The notes under the pieces: generated by a model
Seen by the model: the letters and a program-made list of their open reading frames with translations, nothing else
What the model was told of the DNA's origin: nothing
Databases searched by the model: none
Program-made: the position numbers and the translations under genes
Part shown: in pieces, positions 33,791 through 44,640 of the stretch
Layout of the letters: each line of letters begins with the position of its first letter
Numbering within the stretch: position 1 is the stretch's first letter
NCBI GenBank assembly: GCA_037127315.1
Contig: JBBBDQ010000191.1
Location: forward strand, 16,291,001 to 16,355,000
Source: Ascarosepion bandense
Taxonomy: Eukaryota; Mollusca; Cephalopoda; Sepiida; Sepiidae
Length of the DNA stretch: 64,000 nt
Direction: 5' to 3'

Positions 33791-33796
<6 letters not shown>
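30700..33796 (-). mobile_element. LINE-A element, 5' truncated, frame intact
   Basis: Non-LTR retrotransposon of the CR1/Jockey group by domain order and RT sequence. On the minus strand it has one long ORF (33794-30915), a 3' untranslated region of ~190 bp ending 'cttgctcggggtgaaatga', and a 22-bp poly-A tail (30700-30722). Its 5' end stops at a TA tract (33797-33834), so ORF1 and the 5' region are missing. Other fragments at 8288, 25690, 28640, 42034 and 42664 belong to the same family. Confidence 0.95.
30915..33794 (-). CDS. LINE ORF2: APE endonuclease plus reverse transcriptase
   Basis: The frame is open for 959 codons from the TA tract to TAG/TAA-type stop at 30915; the first ATG is at 33563, but coding continues upstream of it, so that ATG is not the true start. 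Upstream codons include NIRGIRTNF (catalytic Asn) and LALCETNL (catalytic Glu). Counting from that Met, GDLNAHHSEW is at 79-88 and SDH at 153-155, completing an apurinic endonuclease that nicks target DNA. The RT has [42 protein letters not shown] and YADD at 31731-31742. The C-terminal part (WSGAPA, SRLWNSLP) is typical of CR1-like elements. No internal stop or frameshift, so this is a young copy. Not a host gene. Confidence 0.95.

Positions 33797-33834
<38 letters not shown>
33797..33834. repeat. (TA)n microsatellite
   Basis: About 19 TA units at the 5' boundary of LINE-A. Confidence 0.95.
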
Positions 33835-33837
<3 letters not shown>

Positions 33838-33901
33838 TAAAAAAGACTAATATGTTTGCCCAAAAATAATATTCTGTAAACGATTTACACATGTTTATCA
33901 C

Positions 33902-34175
33902 AGTCAGTTAATTACCATAAGTGATACGCTTGGGCGAACATACCTCTTTTGTAACCTGACTGACTAGGCAGAAGATTTTTCTGCAGTAGGTTGTCATTAC
34001 TTTCTGTGGCAGACTGGTTGCCAACCAAGTCTATAGAACCCAATCTTTCCTGCTATGTCAAATAATACCTCGATTAATACTTTTTTTCAAGAGAAATAAG
34101 TGAATTAAACGAATGCGATTGGAATTCGAACGCAACTCTTCCTTTTCGAGCCGATATCCATTACATCAAAACGTA
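33902..34175 (-). mobile_element. SINE-A copy
   Basis: From the tail 'gtcagttaattaccataag' through 'agactggttgccaaccaag' to the head 'atccattacatcaaaacg'. The hairpin part of the tail is partly deleted. Confidence 0.88.
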
Positions 34176-34376
34176 CAAGTTTATCTACAGTATCTAGAAA
34201 AAAAAAGGCAAAACATATTACCCACAGATATACCCACACCCAAACAGACCTGAGTTTCATCAAGTTGCGGGTGAACGTTCGAAATCCTGATAAGATAATA
34301 TGTATCTTTTAATGTGTAGAGTAAAATCATGCCCACACATTTGCACGCAACCACACGCATAGACTCATTAGTACAT

Positions 34377-34575
34377 AGATAGATAGATAGATAATGAACA
34401 AATAGAGAGGAATAGATAGATAGATAGATCGATAATGAACAAATAGAGAGGAATAGATAGATAGATAGATAGATAATGAACAAATAGAGAGGAATAGATA
34501 GATAGATAGATAGATAGATAATGAACAAATAGAGAGGAATAGATAGATAGATAGATAATGAACAAATAGAGAGGA

Positions 34576-34628
<53 letters not shown>

Positions 34629-34730
34629 GAACAAATAGAGAGGAATAGATAGATAGATAGATAGATAATGAACAAATAGAGAGGAATAGATAGATAGATA
34701 GATAGATAGATAATGAACAAATAGAGAGGA

Positions 34731-34771
<41 letters not shown>

Positions 34772-34787
34772 GAACAAATAGAGAGGA

Positions 34788-34828
<41 letters not shown>

Positions 34829-34844
34829 GAACAAATAGAGAGGA

Positions 34845-34877
<33 letters not shown>

Positions 34878-35258
34878 GAACAAATAGAGAGGAATAGATA
34901 GATAGATAGATAGATAATGAACAAATAGAGAGAAATAGATAGATAAATAGATAGATAATGAACAAATAGAGAGGAATAGATAGATAGATAGATAGATAAT
35001 GAACAAATAGAGAGGAATAGATAGATAGATAGATAATGAACAAATAGAGAGGAATAGATAGATAGATAGATAATGAACAAATAGAGAGGAATAGATAGAT
35101 AGATAGATAATGAACAAATAGAGAGGAATAGATAGATAGATAGATAATGAACAAATAGAGAGGAATAGATAGATAGATAGATGATGAACAAATAGAGAGG
35201 AATAGATAGATAGATAGATAATGAACAAATAGAGAGGAATAGATAGATAGATAGATAT
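34377..35258. repeat. GATA minisatellite, variable units
   Basis: Units consist of 'aatgaacaaatagagaggaa' followed by a (GATA)n run of variable length, giving 37-65 bp units, about 20 copies. The absence of stops on the minus strand creates frames of 333-697 codons of repeated S-I-Y-L; these are not genes. Confidence 0.96.
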
Positions 35259-35315
35259 GAACGGCCTGAGATAGATACATATGTACAGCCTGAGATAGAT
35301 AAATAGGTGGGTAGG

Positions 35316-35339
<24 letters not shown>

Positions 35340-35363
<24 letters not shown>

Positions 35364-35685
35364 GAACAAATTGAGAAGAATAGGACATAGATAGGAACAG
35401 AATTAGATAGATAGATAGGTAGATAGATAGATAGATAGATAGATAATGAACAAATTGAGAAGAATAGGTAGATAGATAGGAACAGAATTCGATAGATAGA
35501 TAGATAGATAATGAATAATTTGAGAAAAATAGGTAGATAGATAGGAACAGAATTCGATAGATAGATAGATAGATAATGAACAAATTGAGAAGAATAGGTA
35601 GATAGATAGGAACAGAATTCGATAGATAGGTAGATAGATAATGAACAAATTGAGAAGAATAGGTAGATAGATAGGAACAGAATTC

Positions 35686-35727
<42 letters not shown>

Positions 35728-35768
35728 GAACAAATTGAGAAGAATAGGTAGATAGATAGGAACATAAT

Positions 35769-35808
<40 letters not shown>

Positions 35809-36480
35809 GAACAAATTGAGAAGAATAGGTAGATAGATAGGAACAGAATTCGATAGATAGATAGATAATGAACAAATTGAGAAGAATAGGTAGATAGATA
35901 GGAACAGAATTCGATAGATAGATAGATAATGAACAAATTGAGAAGAATAGGTAGATAGATAGGAACAGAATTCGATAGATAGATAGATAATGAACAAATT
36001 GAGAAGAATAGGTAGATAGATAGGAACAGAATTCGATAGATAGATAGATAATGAACAAATTGAGAAGAATAGGTAGATAGATAGGAACAGAATTCGATAG
36101 ATAGATAGATAATGAACAAATTGAGAAGAATAGGTAGATAGATAGGAACAGAATTCGATAGATAGATAGATAATGAACAAATTGAGAAGAATAGGTAGAT
36201 AGATAGGAACAGAATTCGATAGATAGATAGATAATGAACAAATTGAGAAGAATAGGTAGATAGATAGGAACAGAATTCGATAGATAGATAGATAATGAAC
36301 AAATTGAGAAGAATAGGTAGATAGATAGGAACAGAATTCGATAGATAGATAGATAATGAACAAATTGAGAAGAATAGGTAGATAGATAGGAACAGAATTC
36401 GATAGATAGATAATGAACAAATTGAGAAGAATAGGTAGATAGATTGGAACAGAATTAGATAGATAGATAGATAGTTAAAT
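35340..36480. repeat. 61-bp GATA minisatellite
   Basis: Units share 'aatgaacaaattgagaagaa' and 'taggaacagaattcgatag'. From about 35850 to 36410 nine units of 61 bp are identical or nearly so, each with one EcoRI site (GAATTC); earlier units are longer and more variable. The start sequence 'aatgaacaaat' is shared with the array before it, so the two are related. Confidence 0.96.
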
Positions 36481-36822
36481 AGATAGAGAGATAATTCGAA
36501 CGTGTGGTTAACACGTTGAGACGTAACTCGAATCTTATCATGGCTGATTTGTCAAGGAGGTGACTTCTTGATAATATCAGACTGGGATGACGATCCGGGC
36601 ATGTAGCACAGTTGTGAAATACCTGCCTGAAACCCAGATTACGGGTTAACCCAAGCATTCTGTCTGATATTGGATAGAAAGAACTATCTGAAAGCCGTCT
36701 CTCGTTGTTTTAAGTCGTCGTGACCGAGGGTTTGAGCATACTAGTTATGCTCAAAATAGTTCTTATGCATCTAAGGTCCGCTCGGCATAGGTCGGTTCTA
36801 TGGGTGCCGAAGAAGTACGGAT
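36481..36822. other. No feature seen
   Basis: Unique sequence with moderate GC content; the frame 36455-36658 (-) is unrecognised. Confidence 0.45.
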
Positions 36823-36832
36823 ATGACTGAGT

Positions 36833-37126
36833 CAGTAAAGTGCCATACGTGATACAATCTTTGGGCGATCATGTCTCGAAAGAGACACGACTGACTGGGC
36901 AGAAGTTATCCCGCAGTAGGTTGTCATTGCTTTCTGCGATAAACTGGCTGCCAGCCAACACTATAGAACCCAATCTGTCCTATTATTTAACCCATAAATG
37001 GAGGGAAGAAACTTTTTCTAAAGTTATTTGTGGATAAGTGATGCGAGAAATTTAACTGGAAGTCGAACTCGGCTTCCTGATTTATCGTTCCGAGTCTTTC
37101 ACGGCACCACAACGCACATCCGAACC
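36833..37126 (-). mobile_element. SINE-A copy with target-site duplication
   Basis: Full copy on the minus strand. The flanks 36823-36832 and 37127-37136 are both 'atgactgagt', a 10-bp duplication as expected for LINE-driven insertion. Confidence 0.92.
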
Positions 37127-37136
37127 ATGACTGAGT

Positions 37137-37828
37137 AGGCGTCTATAACTGGGATTAGCTAATGGGCGAACACGGAAACGACCAACCAGCCATTATATCA
37201 CATTACATCCCAACTTAAGAATTTTGGTATTAAATTATCTCTGAAAAAAGTCTAATCCTCCAGGAGTTTAGTCCGAATAGAAATATCAGCCATCTTTTTT
37301 TTCTCCGTTGGCTTTAAGAAAATGCAAACAATCCAGGAATTTCATATCTTCAAAAAATAAGCAAAGATATAGACAACAGACTAATAATAAATAAACAAAG
37401 CCTTCAGCAAACGGGCCTTGTCGAATATGAACACTAAAGCAAACGTCTATAAACGTCTATCACGTTACTTTTTCTATAATGAATTATCGGTCATAATCAT
37501 TTTTGCCTACTTGAATGTTGCCATCAGCACAATTTTCAGTATGTATTGGAATAACTTCCTTAGCAACATAGAAGTCCCTAAGATCGCAAAAGTTACAACC
37601 ATTTTTCCCATCACACACATCTATTAAGGATGAAAAACTGGCGTTTTCCTAAAATATTTTTTTTACGAATCGGCGATATAAAATTGCTAAAAAGACATAT
37701 TAAGCGTTTTATTAGATAAGCTTAGATTATTTTTGAAAAATATTATATTAATCCAGAAACGATACTGCATACAAATAAAAATGAATTCTATAAATACACA
37801 AAAATATAAATTGGCTTAAATAAATGAT
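37137..37828. other. No feature seen
   Basis: AT-rich unique sequence. The small + frame at 37418-37627 is hydrophobic but matches nothing I know. Confidence 0.45.
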
Positions 37829-38137
37829 GCGTCTTCTCTCCGGACTTATTAAACATCTACAGCGATGTGATCCCGAGAAAACTAGAGGTCTAACCAGAAT
37901 TTATTATTGGCGGAAACAATTGTAACAATATTTAGATGACACAGTTCTAATATCAATCACAGAAAGAAAACTGCAGGAACCCTTAGAGAAGGCTGTAAAG
38001 AAAAGCACGGTAAAAGGACTAACCGCCAATTGTAAGCAGAGAGAATGTATTGTTGTCAGCAAGAAAATCAAACTGACGAAGAATTTGAAATACCAAAATC
38101 AAGATATTTCAATATCTGGGAAGTATTTGCATGATTT

Positions 38138-38504
38138 ACATTGTTCGGGCAGTGGTCATCATCTTTATTGCCATATTCACGACATTTCGTCTGTTTAATG
38201 CTATTTGTTGAAATTTCAAACGAAATCCTTTATTTCGATCAATGGAGTATATTGTTCTTGTTCCATGTCTCATGCCACTTGCTTATTTTTATTTTTATTA
38301 TCTTGCTTATTTTTATTTAATTCAACTCTCTAAGTTTTTGTTCACCACTGCTGTAGCCGGGTTTCGAACTCACAAGTCTTTGGCTCAAGTCACATGAAAT
38401 AAAGATTTCATTTTGAAATTTCAATCACTTGAAGAGCTAGAGAGAAGAACGCCGACACATCGTGAATATGGCAATAAAGATGAAGATAACAGTTCGAACA
38501 ATGT
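38138..38504. mobile_element. Nested MITE-like element
   Basis: Terminal inverted repeats of about 52 bp: 'acattgttcg' with 'ctttattgccatattcacga' on the left, and their complements on the right, about 83% alike. It interrupts LINE-B between the KYLGSVL and CDTEIRRR codons. Inside, 'gccgggtttcgaactcaca' is B-box-like on the minus strand, so a tRNA-derived origin is possible. Confidence 0.8.
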
Positions 38505-38658
38505 GTTTTAGAAGACGACACCTAAATGTGACACCGAAATCCGAAGGCGCATTGGAATGGCGAAAGATGCGATTCCAAAAGCTAAGTACAATATAAAGAA
38601 ATATGAAAATTTATCTAGAAACAAAGAAAAGAAAGCTAAATAATATCCTATAATGTAA

Positions 38659-39355
38659 CTAGCAGTATAGCCCGGCGTTGCTCGGGTGTAATGAAAACTT
38701 TAAAACTAATCCATGGTCCTGGAGCTCAAACCCTTTGGGCGTTGGCACGAATGACTAAAAAGCAATAGTTGTTTCCAGTTAAAGCGAAACCGTAGACTGA
38801 AAGAAAAATGAATGGATGTAAGTCAAATTTTGATATATCGATATCAAATAAGTTTTTTTCGTCGTAAACTGAATTTTGAAGGCTAAGTCCTCTGAGTAAA
38901 TGGTATCATGGCTGAGACTAAAAACTACAATTATACCTACTTAGAGCCAAACCCGAAGCAAAAACTAAAATAAAAGGGCTGAAAAAATACAGACATACAG
39001 GCAAATAAACAGACACACACAAACATCTTGCCTTATATATATATATTATCGATTTTCTGCACTATTGTAAGAACTGCAACCTTGAAAACTCTGAATATCG
39101 TTTCGTATGTCTGTGTATATGAGTGTATCATATTTGATTAAAATCGGACCACTCCTTCTATAACCCGATTTTTACGATTGTCGATTTTCGATATTTATCG
39201 GGAGTACGTCGAGACAAAACCTAACTAAGAACACTCGCAGACACTTATAGTACAACTGTGTAAATTTTCAAGAAAATCGGTTTATCCGTTTCGGAGTCTA
39301 TAAAGGACACACACATACACACACAGATAAAGTTCCATTTATAAATAAGTTTAGA
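38659..39355 (-). mobile_element. Helitron-like element, copy H1 (nested)
   Basis: On the minus strand it starts TCTAAACTTATTTATAAATG and ends with a hairpin (CCCGAGCAACGCCGGG) about 8 bp before CTAG. The host base before is A and after is T, with no duplication. LINE-B sequence is continuous across it. A (TA)n lies in the middle. No replicase/helicase is encoded, so it is non-autonomous. Confidence 0.9.
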
Positions 39356-39671
39356 TATCAGTCCTCGTATATAGCAGTGAATACTGAAAAATCTCTTCAC
39401 AGAAAAAAGAAGACTTGAAGAAAAGAAAAAGAATACTGCGAATATCATGGACAGAACATATGAGTAACAAGGAAGTTTTAAGAAAAATCCAAGCAAAAGG
39501 ACACTTATACTTAGAATCAGAAAGCGATAATTGAAATGTCTAGGATCACCAGAAGTTTAAATCCAACGTCAATTGCCATCTTCTTTATCCTTGATTATTC
39601 TCCTCCTTTTATCCTTTCTTTGACATTCACTTTACCTTGTTTATTCTCTCACTGCAACCCACTTTTGAATT

Positions 39672-39899
39672 CCTTGTATTTACTTACGCACAAATACCCC
39701 TGGGAAAGGTATTAATCCGTCTCTTCCCTCCAGTTATGGGTTAAATAATAGGACACATTGGGTTCTATAGCATTGGCTGGCAACCAGTCTACCGCAGAAA
39801 GTAATGGCAACCTACTACGGGATAATCTTCTGTCAGTCGTGTCTCTTTCGAGACATGATCGCCCATAGCGTGTATCACGTATAGCACTTAACTGACTGA
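39672..39899 (+). mobile_element. SINE-A copy, 5' truncated
   Basis: Begins in the body ('cttacgcacaaatacccc') and runs to the tail 'cacttaactgactga'. The tRNA-like head is missing. Confidence 0.9.
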
Positions 39900-40071
39900 A
39901 CCCCTCTATGCACCAGCCTTTTATGGGGTGAAAAAACAAGGAAAAAAGAGCTTGGGACTCGCAGGACTTATCCAAGTTAAGTAGGACAGTGACAAGCAGT
40001 GAACAAACTACCTATGAGTTAATGTAAATGTGTCAGAATAAGGAATAGAACAGATAGCGAAACGAGAAATA

Positions 40072-40940
40072 CGAGGGTCATTCAATAAATAAGGTGAATT
40101 TTTCGGTATAAGGACTTCTAATACAGATAGAAGTCAACTTTCTTTGTTTTTCCTGTACTTCTTTTTCAAAAGGATTTAATTTTTTTGCAGATTGAAAAAA
40201 AAACCTGAGAGGTTTGGAGATTAACAAAGATGGCAAACCATGAAGCATGCTCTAAGATTGAACAGGTCAGTTATCAAGTTTTTGGTTGCTGAGGGTGCAA
40301 ACCAGTTGAAATTCATAGGAGAATGTCAACTGTGTATGGTGCCACATGTTTTAGTCAAAAAGATGTCTACAATTGAGCTAAACTGTTTAAAGAAGGACGG
40401 AGCAGTGTTGAAGATGAAGACAGGCCTGGGAGGCCTATAGAAGTGACGTCTCCTGAGGTGATCGAATCAGTCAATGACCTCATTCAGTCTGACAGAAGGG
40501 TGACAGTGAATGATATTGCAAGGACTTTGAGCTTATCTGTTGGGATGGCACACAAAATTGTCCATGATGACCTTGCCTACTCGAATGTCAGATGCCGGTG
40601 GGTGCCAAAGATGCTTACCGCAGAGCATAAACAGAAGCGGGTTGAGTTGTCCCAACAGTGTCTCTCTTAAGACTTTCACATATTTGGTCCCTTGAAAGCG
40701 TTCACGAGAGGCACGAAGTTTGAAAGTGACGATGAAGTCAAAAGTGCTGTGAGCGATTGACTGAGACATCAGTCCAAAGATTTTTACGTTGAGAGAATAC
40801 GGAAGCTTCTGCACAGATGAGAAAAGTGTGTGACACTGCTGGGAGACTGCGTTGAAAAATTAAAAAAAAACTTAAGCTTCTATATCTGTATTAGAAGTCC
40901 TTATACCGAAAAATTCACCTTATTTATTGAATGACCCTCG
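40072..40940 (+). mobile_element. Mariner element M1, internally deleted
   Basis: Bounded by TA on both sides. Inverted repeats of about 65 bp start CGAGGGTCATTCAATAAATA and are nearly perfect. The transposase remnant has the N-terminal DNA-binding part (SVIKFLVAEGA; SPEVIESVNDLIQSDRRVTV at 40443-40670) and the C-terminal end (HIFGPLKAFTR onward), but the catalytic core is deleted. Only about 869 bp compared with ~1.3 kb for full mariners. Could be moved only by a full-length relative. Confidence 0.93.
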
Positions 40941-40954
40941 TATTACTATGAACC

Positions 40955-41035
40955 ATAAAAAATAGGAAATTGTAGAGAGCTATGATCCCCTATGTTCTGA
41001 AGAAAGAAAACACAGGGAAGATGAAGAAGAAGACA
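40955..41035 (+). mobile_element. LINE-B 3' end
   Basis: 'gagctatgatcccctatg' and the 'gaagaagaag' tail match the last ~70 bp of LINE-B. It may be the detached end of the copy at 37830, separated by the SINE and mariner insertions. Confidence 0.7.
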
Positions 41036-41510
41036 AAAGCACATTAAGAGGTTTTATTTATTTCCTGTGACATTGACCACAGATAATTAACAACAATGGC
41101 AAAAACAAAAAAACAAAAAACAAAAACAACACAAAGAACCAGTGTTGAAAAGAAAACACAAAGAAATAGAAACTTTTCTCTTTTGTCTATTTTGTTTGAA
41201 AAGCCAGATTTTGTGAGTCGGGTAAGTTTCATTTGCAATGTACGAGGTCGTGATGAAAAGCTGATTTTCTAAGCGTACCTTAGATGTGACACAAATCTGA
41301 AAATATGGGGCACGTACTGAGTATTGAACTCAAGGAGGTGCTGAAAAGTGCCCTGTGCGATACACTTTCCAAAATCTGATCAAAAATCAGAATTTAATGA
41401 TAATGTTGAGAATAGCTGTCTCCTTACAAGGAAACATTCATGGACCGAAAGTTTAGATTTATGGTCTACTAAAATTTATAAAACCTTCCACTTAAAACAA
41501 TTTTTCAAAT
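41036..41510. other. No feature seen
   Basis: AT-rich DNA with an A/AAC-rich patch at 41090-41135. No domain-bearing frame. Confidence 0.45.
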
Positions 41511-41514
41511 TGAA

Positions 41515-41832
41515 CATGTGATCAATGATGAAGTTTTTGAGATGATAAAAACGAAAAGGAAACTTATACATAACATCAGGAAAAGATAGCTGAAGTTCAT
41601 AGGGGCACGTAATGAGGGAGGAGGGCTTGGAGAATCTGATACTCACAGTTCAGATAGAGGGAACGAGAGACAGGGGAAAGCAACGCGTAACATACTTGAT
41701 GGGTTTCAGCAAATGGATGACAGGGCGAGGTAACAAGAGAATGCATGTTAAAAGCCACTAGGGATAAGGAATTTTGGAAGTCCATGATTGGCTACGTCTT
41801 GAAGGGACAAGCACATAGAAGAAGAAGAACCG
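41515..41832 (+). pseudogene. LINE-B 3' fragment
   Basis: Starts near 'attgaacatgtgatcaatga' (WTEHVSND region), continues to 'caggaaaagatagctgaag' where a stop replaces the normal Gln codon, and ends in (GAA)n at 41819-41830. Deletions after 'gatgacagggcgagg'. Confidence 0.88.
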
Positions 41833-42015
41833 TTATCGCTTTTTCTCATGAATAGTTTTCTTTCTAATCTTTTTTAAGTTAGTGTTGAAAGTCAACATCT
41901 TGATGATGTCATTATTTTCTCTTCGAGTTGCATGTGCTATCCATTTTCGCCGTTCCTCTTGTTGGAAGTCTTCAAGTTGTTTGTTATTCTGTAGGGCCAG
42001 TCCATGTAATTTCAT
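41833..42015 (-). other. Unrecognised 60-codon charged frame
   Basis: A minus-strand frame rich in K, E, R, N and Q (LALQNNKQLEDFQQEERRKW) that looks helical. It lies between LINE-B and LINE-A tails. I do not recognise it; it may be part of an unclassified retroelement or chance. Confidence 0.3.
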
Positions 42016-42033
42016 GAGGGATAGTTTTTTTTT

Positions 42034-42660
42034 ATAATCATTTCACCCCAAGCAAGGCAGTTTCACTGCCACTCTTGCGCAGGGGGTTACATAGAGGAAA
42101 GTGATGAGAAAGAGGGGTTAGTTATAGGGGATGTCAGGAGGAGGGTAATAGATGGATGAAAATACCGGTGTAATGGGGTGGAGTGGATGGAAAAAAGAGC
42201 TTGAGAGAAAGGATGCGAGTTATTGAGATAGGAGATGTCTATTGACCTTACATTTAAATTCCTGGAGATTGTAGCTGTCGGGGAAGCAAGTATATGGAAG
42301 GGAATTCCACAGGCGTGAAGTGCGAGAAAAGAATCTCATAGAGTAGAAATTGCGGTTACATTTTATCAGTTTCACTGTAAAAGGATGGGACCTAGTTGCT
42401 AATCTAGTAGCTCGTGTAAATTTATACCTAGGGGGCACCAGTGAGCTAAGTTCATTCGAGCAGAAACCGTGAAAGTATTTATAGAAGAGGCACAGGGAAG
42501 CCATGTCCCGCCGGTGAGAGAGTGACTTCAACCGAGCTGACAATTCGGTATCAATCACATAACAGATTCTCCGCTGGATTTTGTCAAGAACCCCGAGGTG
42601 AATAGCAGGTGCAGACGACCAGATGTGGCAGCAGTATTCAATACACAGGCGGATAGTATT
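42034..42660 (-). pseudogene. LINE-A 3' part, - arm
   Basis: Tail 'ataatcatttcaccccaagc' followed by the C-terminal coding region (frame 42220-42558, with SHRRDMASLCLFYKYFHGF and SRLWNSLPYTCFPD). Ends at about 42660 and faces a plus-strand LINE-A copy head to head. Confidence 0.92.
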
Positions 42661-42663
42661 AGC

Positions 42664-43455
42664 ATGTATCAGGTTAGTCTCCCTGAAAGTAAAACACTGC
42701 GCCTCCTTGGGTTAACTCTCACATCAGACCTCAAGTGGAATAACTATATAGAATCCATAGGTAAATCCGCTCCTAAGAAGGTCGGTTCTCTGTGCAGGGC
42801 CAGCAAGTTTTTTTCTATCCGAAACAATCTTGCACATATACAAATCTACCATCTGCCCGTGCATTGAATACTGCTGCCATACATATCGGTTCGGGTGCTC
42901 CTGCTATCCACCTAGGTGTCCTTGACAAAATCCAACGGAAAATCTGTAATGTGGTCGATCTCGACATGGCAGCTAGGATACAGTCGCTTTCTCACCGACG
43001 CAGTGTGGCTTCACCGTGTCTCTTCTCTAAATACTTTCACGGCTTCTTCTCCGATGAACTGGTACCCCCTATATATGAATTTCCTCCATCCTGAAGATTA
43101 GCAACTAGGTCCCACCCTTTTGCTGTGAAACCGATAAATTGTAAACGCAAATTTTACTCCATAGCTTCTTTTCTCGCACTTCCCGCCTGTGGAATCCCCT
43201 TCCGCTTACTTGCTTTCCTAACAGCTACAATCATCAAGAATTTAAATGTAAAGTCAATAGTTACCTCCTGTTTCACTAACTTGCATCCTCTCTCTTATGC
43301 TCTTTTCTTCGTCCACTCCACTCTCATCAGCATTCCCTTCCTTCCCATACCCTCTTCCTGACACCCCTTGTAACCAATCACTCTTTCTCATAACATTCCT
43401 CCTATCACAACAGTTGCAGTAAAATGCCTTGCTTAGGGCAACACAATTATAACAA
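42664..43455 (+). pseudogene. LINE-A 3' part, + arm
   Basis: Starts with VSLPESKTLRLLGLTLTSDLKW (frame 42598-42867) and continues, with frameshifts, through the C-terminal region to the tail 'aaaatgccttgcttagggca' and an A-rich end. About 600 bp of it is an inverted copy of 42034-42660 at roughly 75-80% identity by eye. Confidence 0.92.
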
Positions 43456-44099
43456 TTAAAAACAAAACAAAAAAAGAACAGACTTTAAACTGATGAGAGC
43501 ATTGTTGCCGCCACTGCATTCCCTTCTTTTTTCTTTCTTTCTTTAATTTTTCTTTGCTTACAACCAAGCAGCGCCTTTGATATATATTTTCTTCCGCCTA
43601 TCCTCGTAGCCAAACAGGAATGGGCCAATGTTTATTTGAGTAATAGCAGTGCGTAACGGCGCACTAGTGATTTCCTCACCAAAACAGTTGCAATGATGTA
43701 GCAGGCTTTGCTAGTTTCAGTCCCATTCTCTTCTTCTCACATATTCAAAGTGTGACATCGTTGGTTGCACTTAGTGTTCTTAAAGATTGCAATTTCACTG
43801 GTTTCGAATCTGACCTTATTGAATGCGATTTCTGTTGCAAACGGACGTGATTCATAGGCAAGCCAAGACCTCAAAGCTGCAGTTCCCAAAATGGATATAA
43901 AAAACCTTCAAGATAAGATATTGTCAGCCATGGATTCATATGGTTATTCTCCACAAAGCAATTATGATGAATGAATCGTAATTCTAAATGTAGAGGGCAT
44001 GAATGAGCGCTAGTGTTATGACCGCAAAGATACAACAAGTGGCAGGAAGCAATGCGTAAGAGAAAAAAGAAGTGAAAATATACGATGTGAAGGAGTAAG
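43456..44099. other. No feature seen
   Basis: Unique sequence with a (TTTC)n patch near 43529-43545. Confidence 0.45.
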
Positions 44100-44640
44100 C
44101 ATGAGAGACAAACATTGGAGTTAGAGGGAGTAGAATAGGGGTGGAAAGAAAGTGGCAGAAAGAGAGAGAGAGAGAGAGAAGATATTATATAGACAGAAGA
44201 ATGTTGCGAAGAAGAAGAAAATAATGAAACGGAAGAAGAAGAAGAGAATCGGCCGAATGGTGAAAGAAGGGAGACGATGTGTGTGGTACAGACAGACAAG
44301 CAGAGAAGGAGAGACAAAGACAAATAGAAAGATAGAAAAGAAAAGCGAGAGACAATAAGAGAGATATAGAGGGAAAGACAGAAATGAGCAGAGATAAAAG
44401 CAACAGCCAAACAAACAGAGACAAAAAGACACAAAGACAAAAGAAAAACACGGCAAGTGAAAGAAAGAATGAAAGAAACAAAGAAAGAAATACGGAAAGA
44501 AAGAGTCAGACAAAGAAAAACCGAGAGGGAAGGAAGAACGTGTTACAGAGAGTGCCAGATACAGAAAAAGACAAAGTGACAAAAAGAAAAGGAGACAAGG
44601 CGACAGGGGCGACAAAAATGATAGAGGATGAGAAAAGTGT
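44100..44640. repeat. Purine-rich tract
   Basis: The + strand is mostly A and G over ~540 bp, with GA repeats at 44159-44179 and GAAA-type patches. This creates long low-complexity frames on both strands (for example 43871-44440 -, S/L/F-rich; 44152-44647 +, K/R/E-rich) that I do not accept as genes. Confidence 0.8.

Larger units (their letters stand above)
37830..39548 (+). pseudogene. LINE-B relic with two nested insertions
   Basis: LINE-B pieces occur in order: 37830-38137 (SPDLLNIYSDV, FIIGGNN, DDTVLIS), 38505-38658 ([15 protein letters not shown] region), 39356-39548 (VLQYGSEYW and RILRISWTEHMSNKEVL regions). The gaps are filled by a fold-back element and a Helitron. Numerous stops and a deleted YA of YADD show it is dead. 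Confidence 0.88.

Noticed and set aside
34327..36420. Minus-strand frame of 697 codons (S/I/Y/L repeats)
   Set aside because: It results from a stop-free GATA minisatellite. The 61-bp unit shifts frame each time, yet all frames stay open; there is no domain or start context.
43490..43515. 'ctgatgagagcattgttgcc' as another hammerhead
   Set aside because: No GAAA strand, no stem II and no stem I partner. Similar CTGATGA words at 25824, 54017 and 56783 lie in LINE sequence and also lack the rest of the core.
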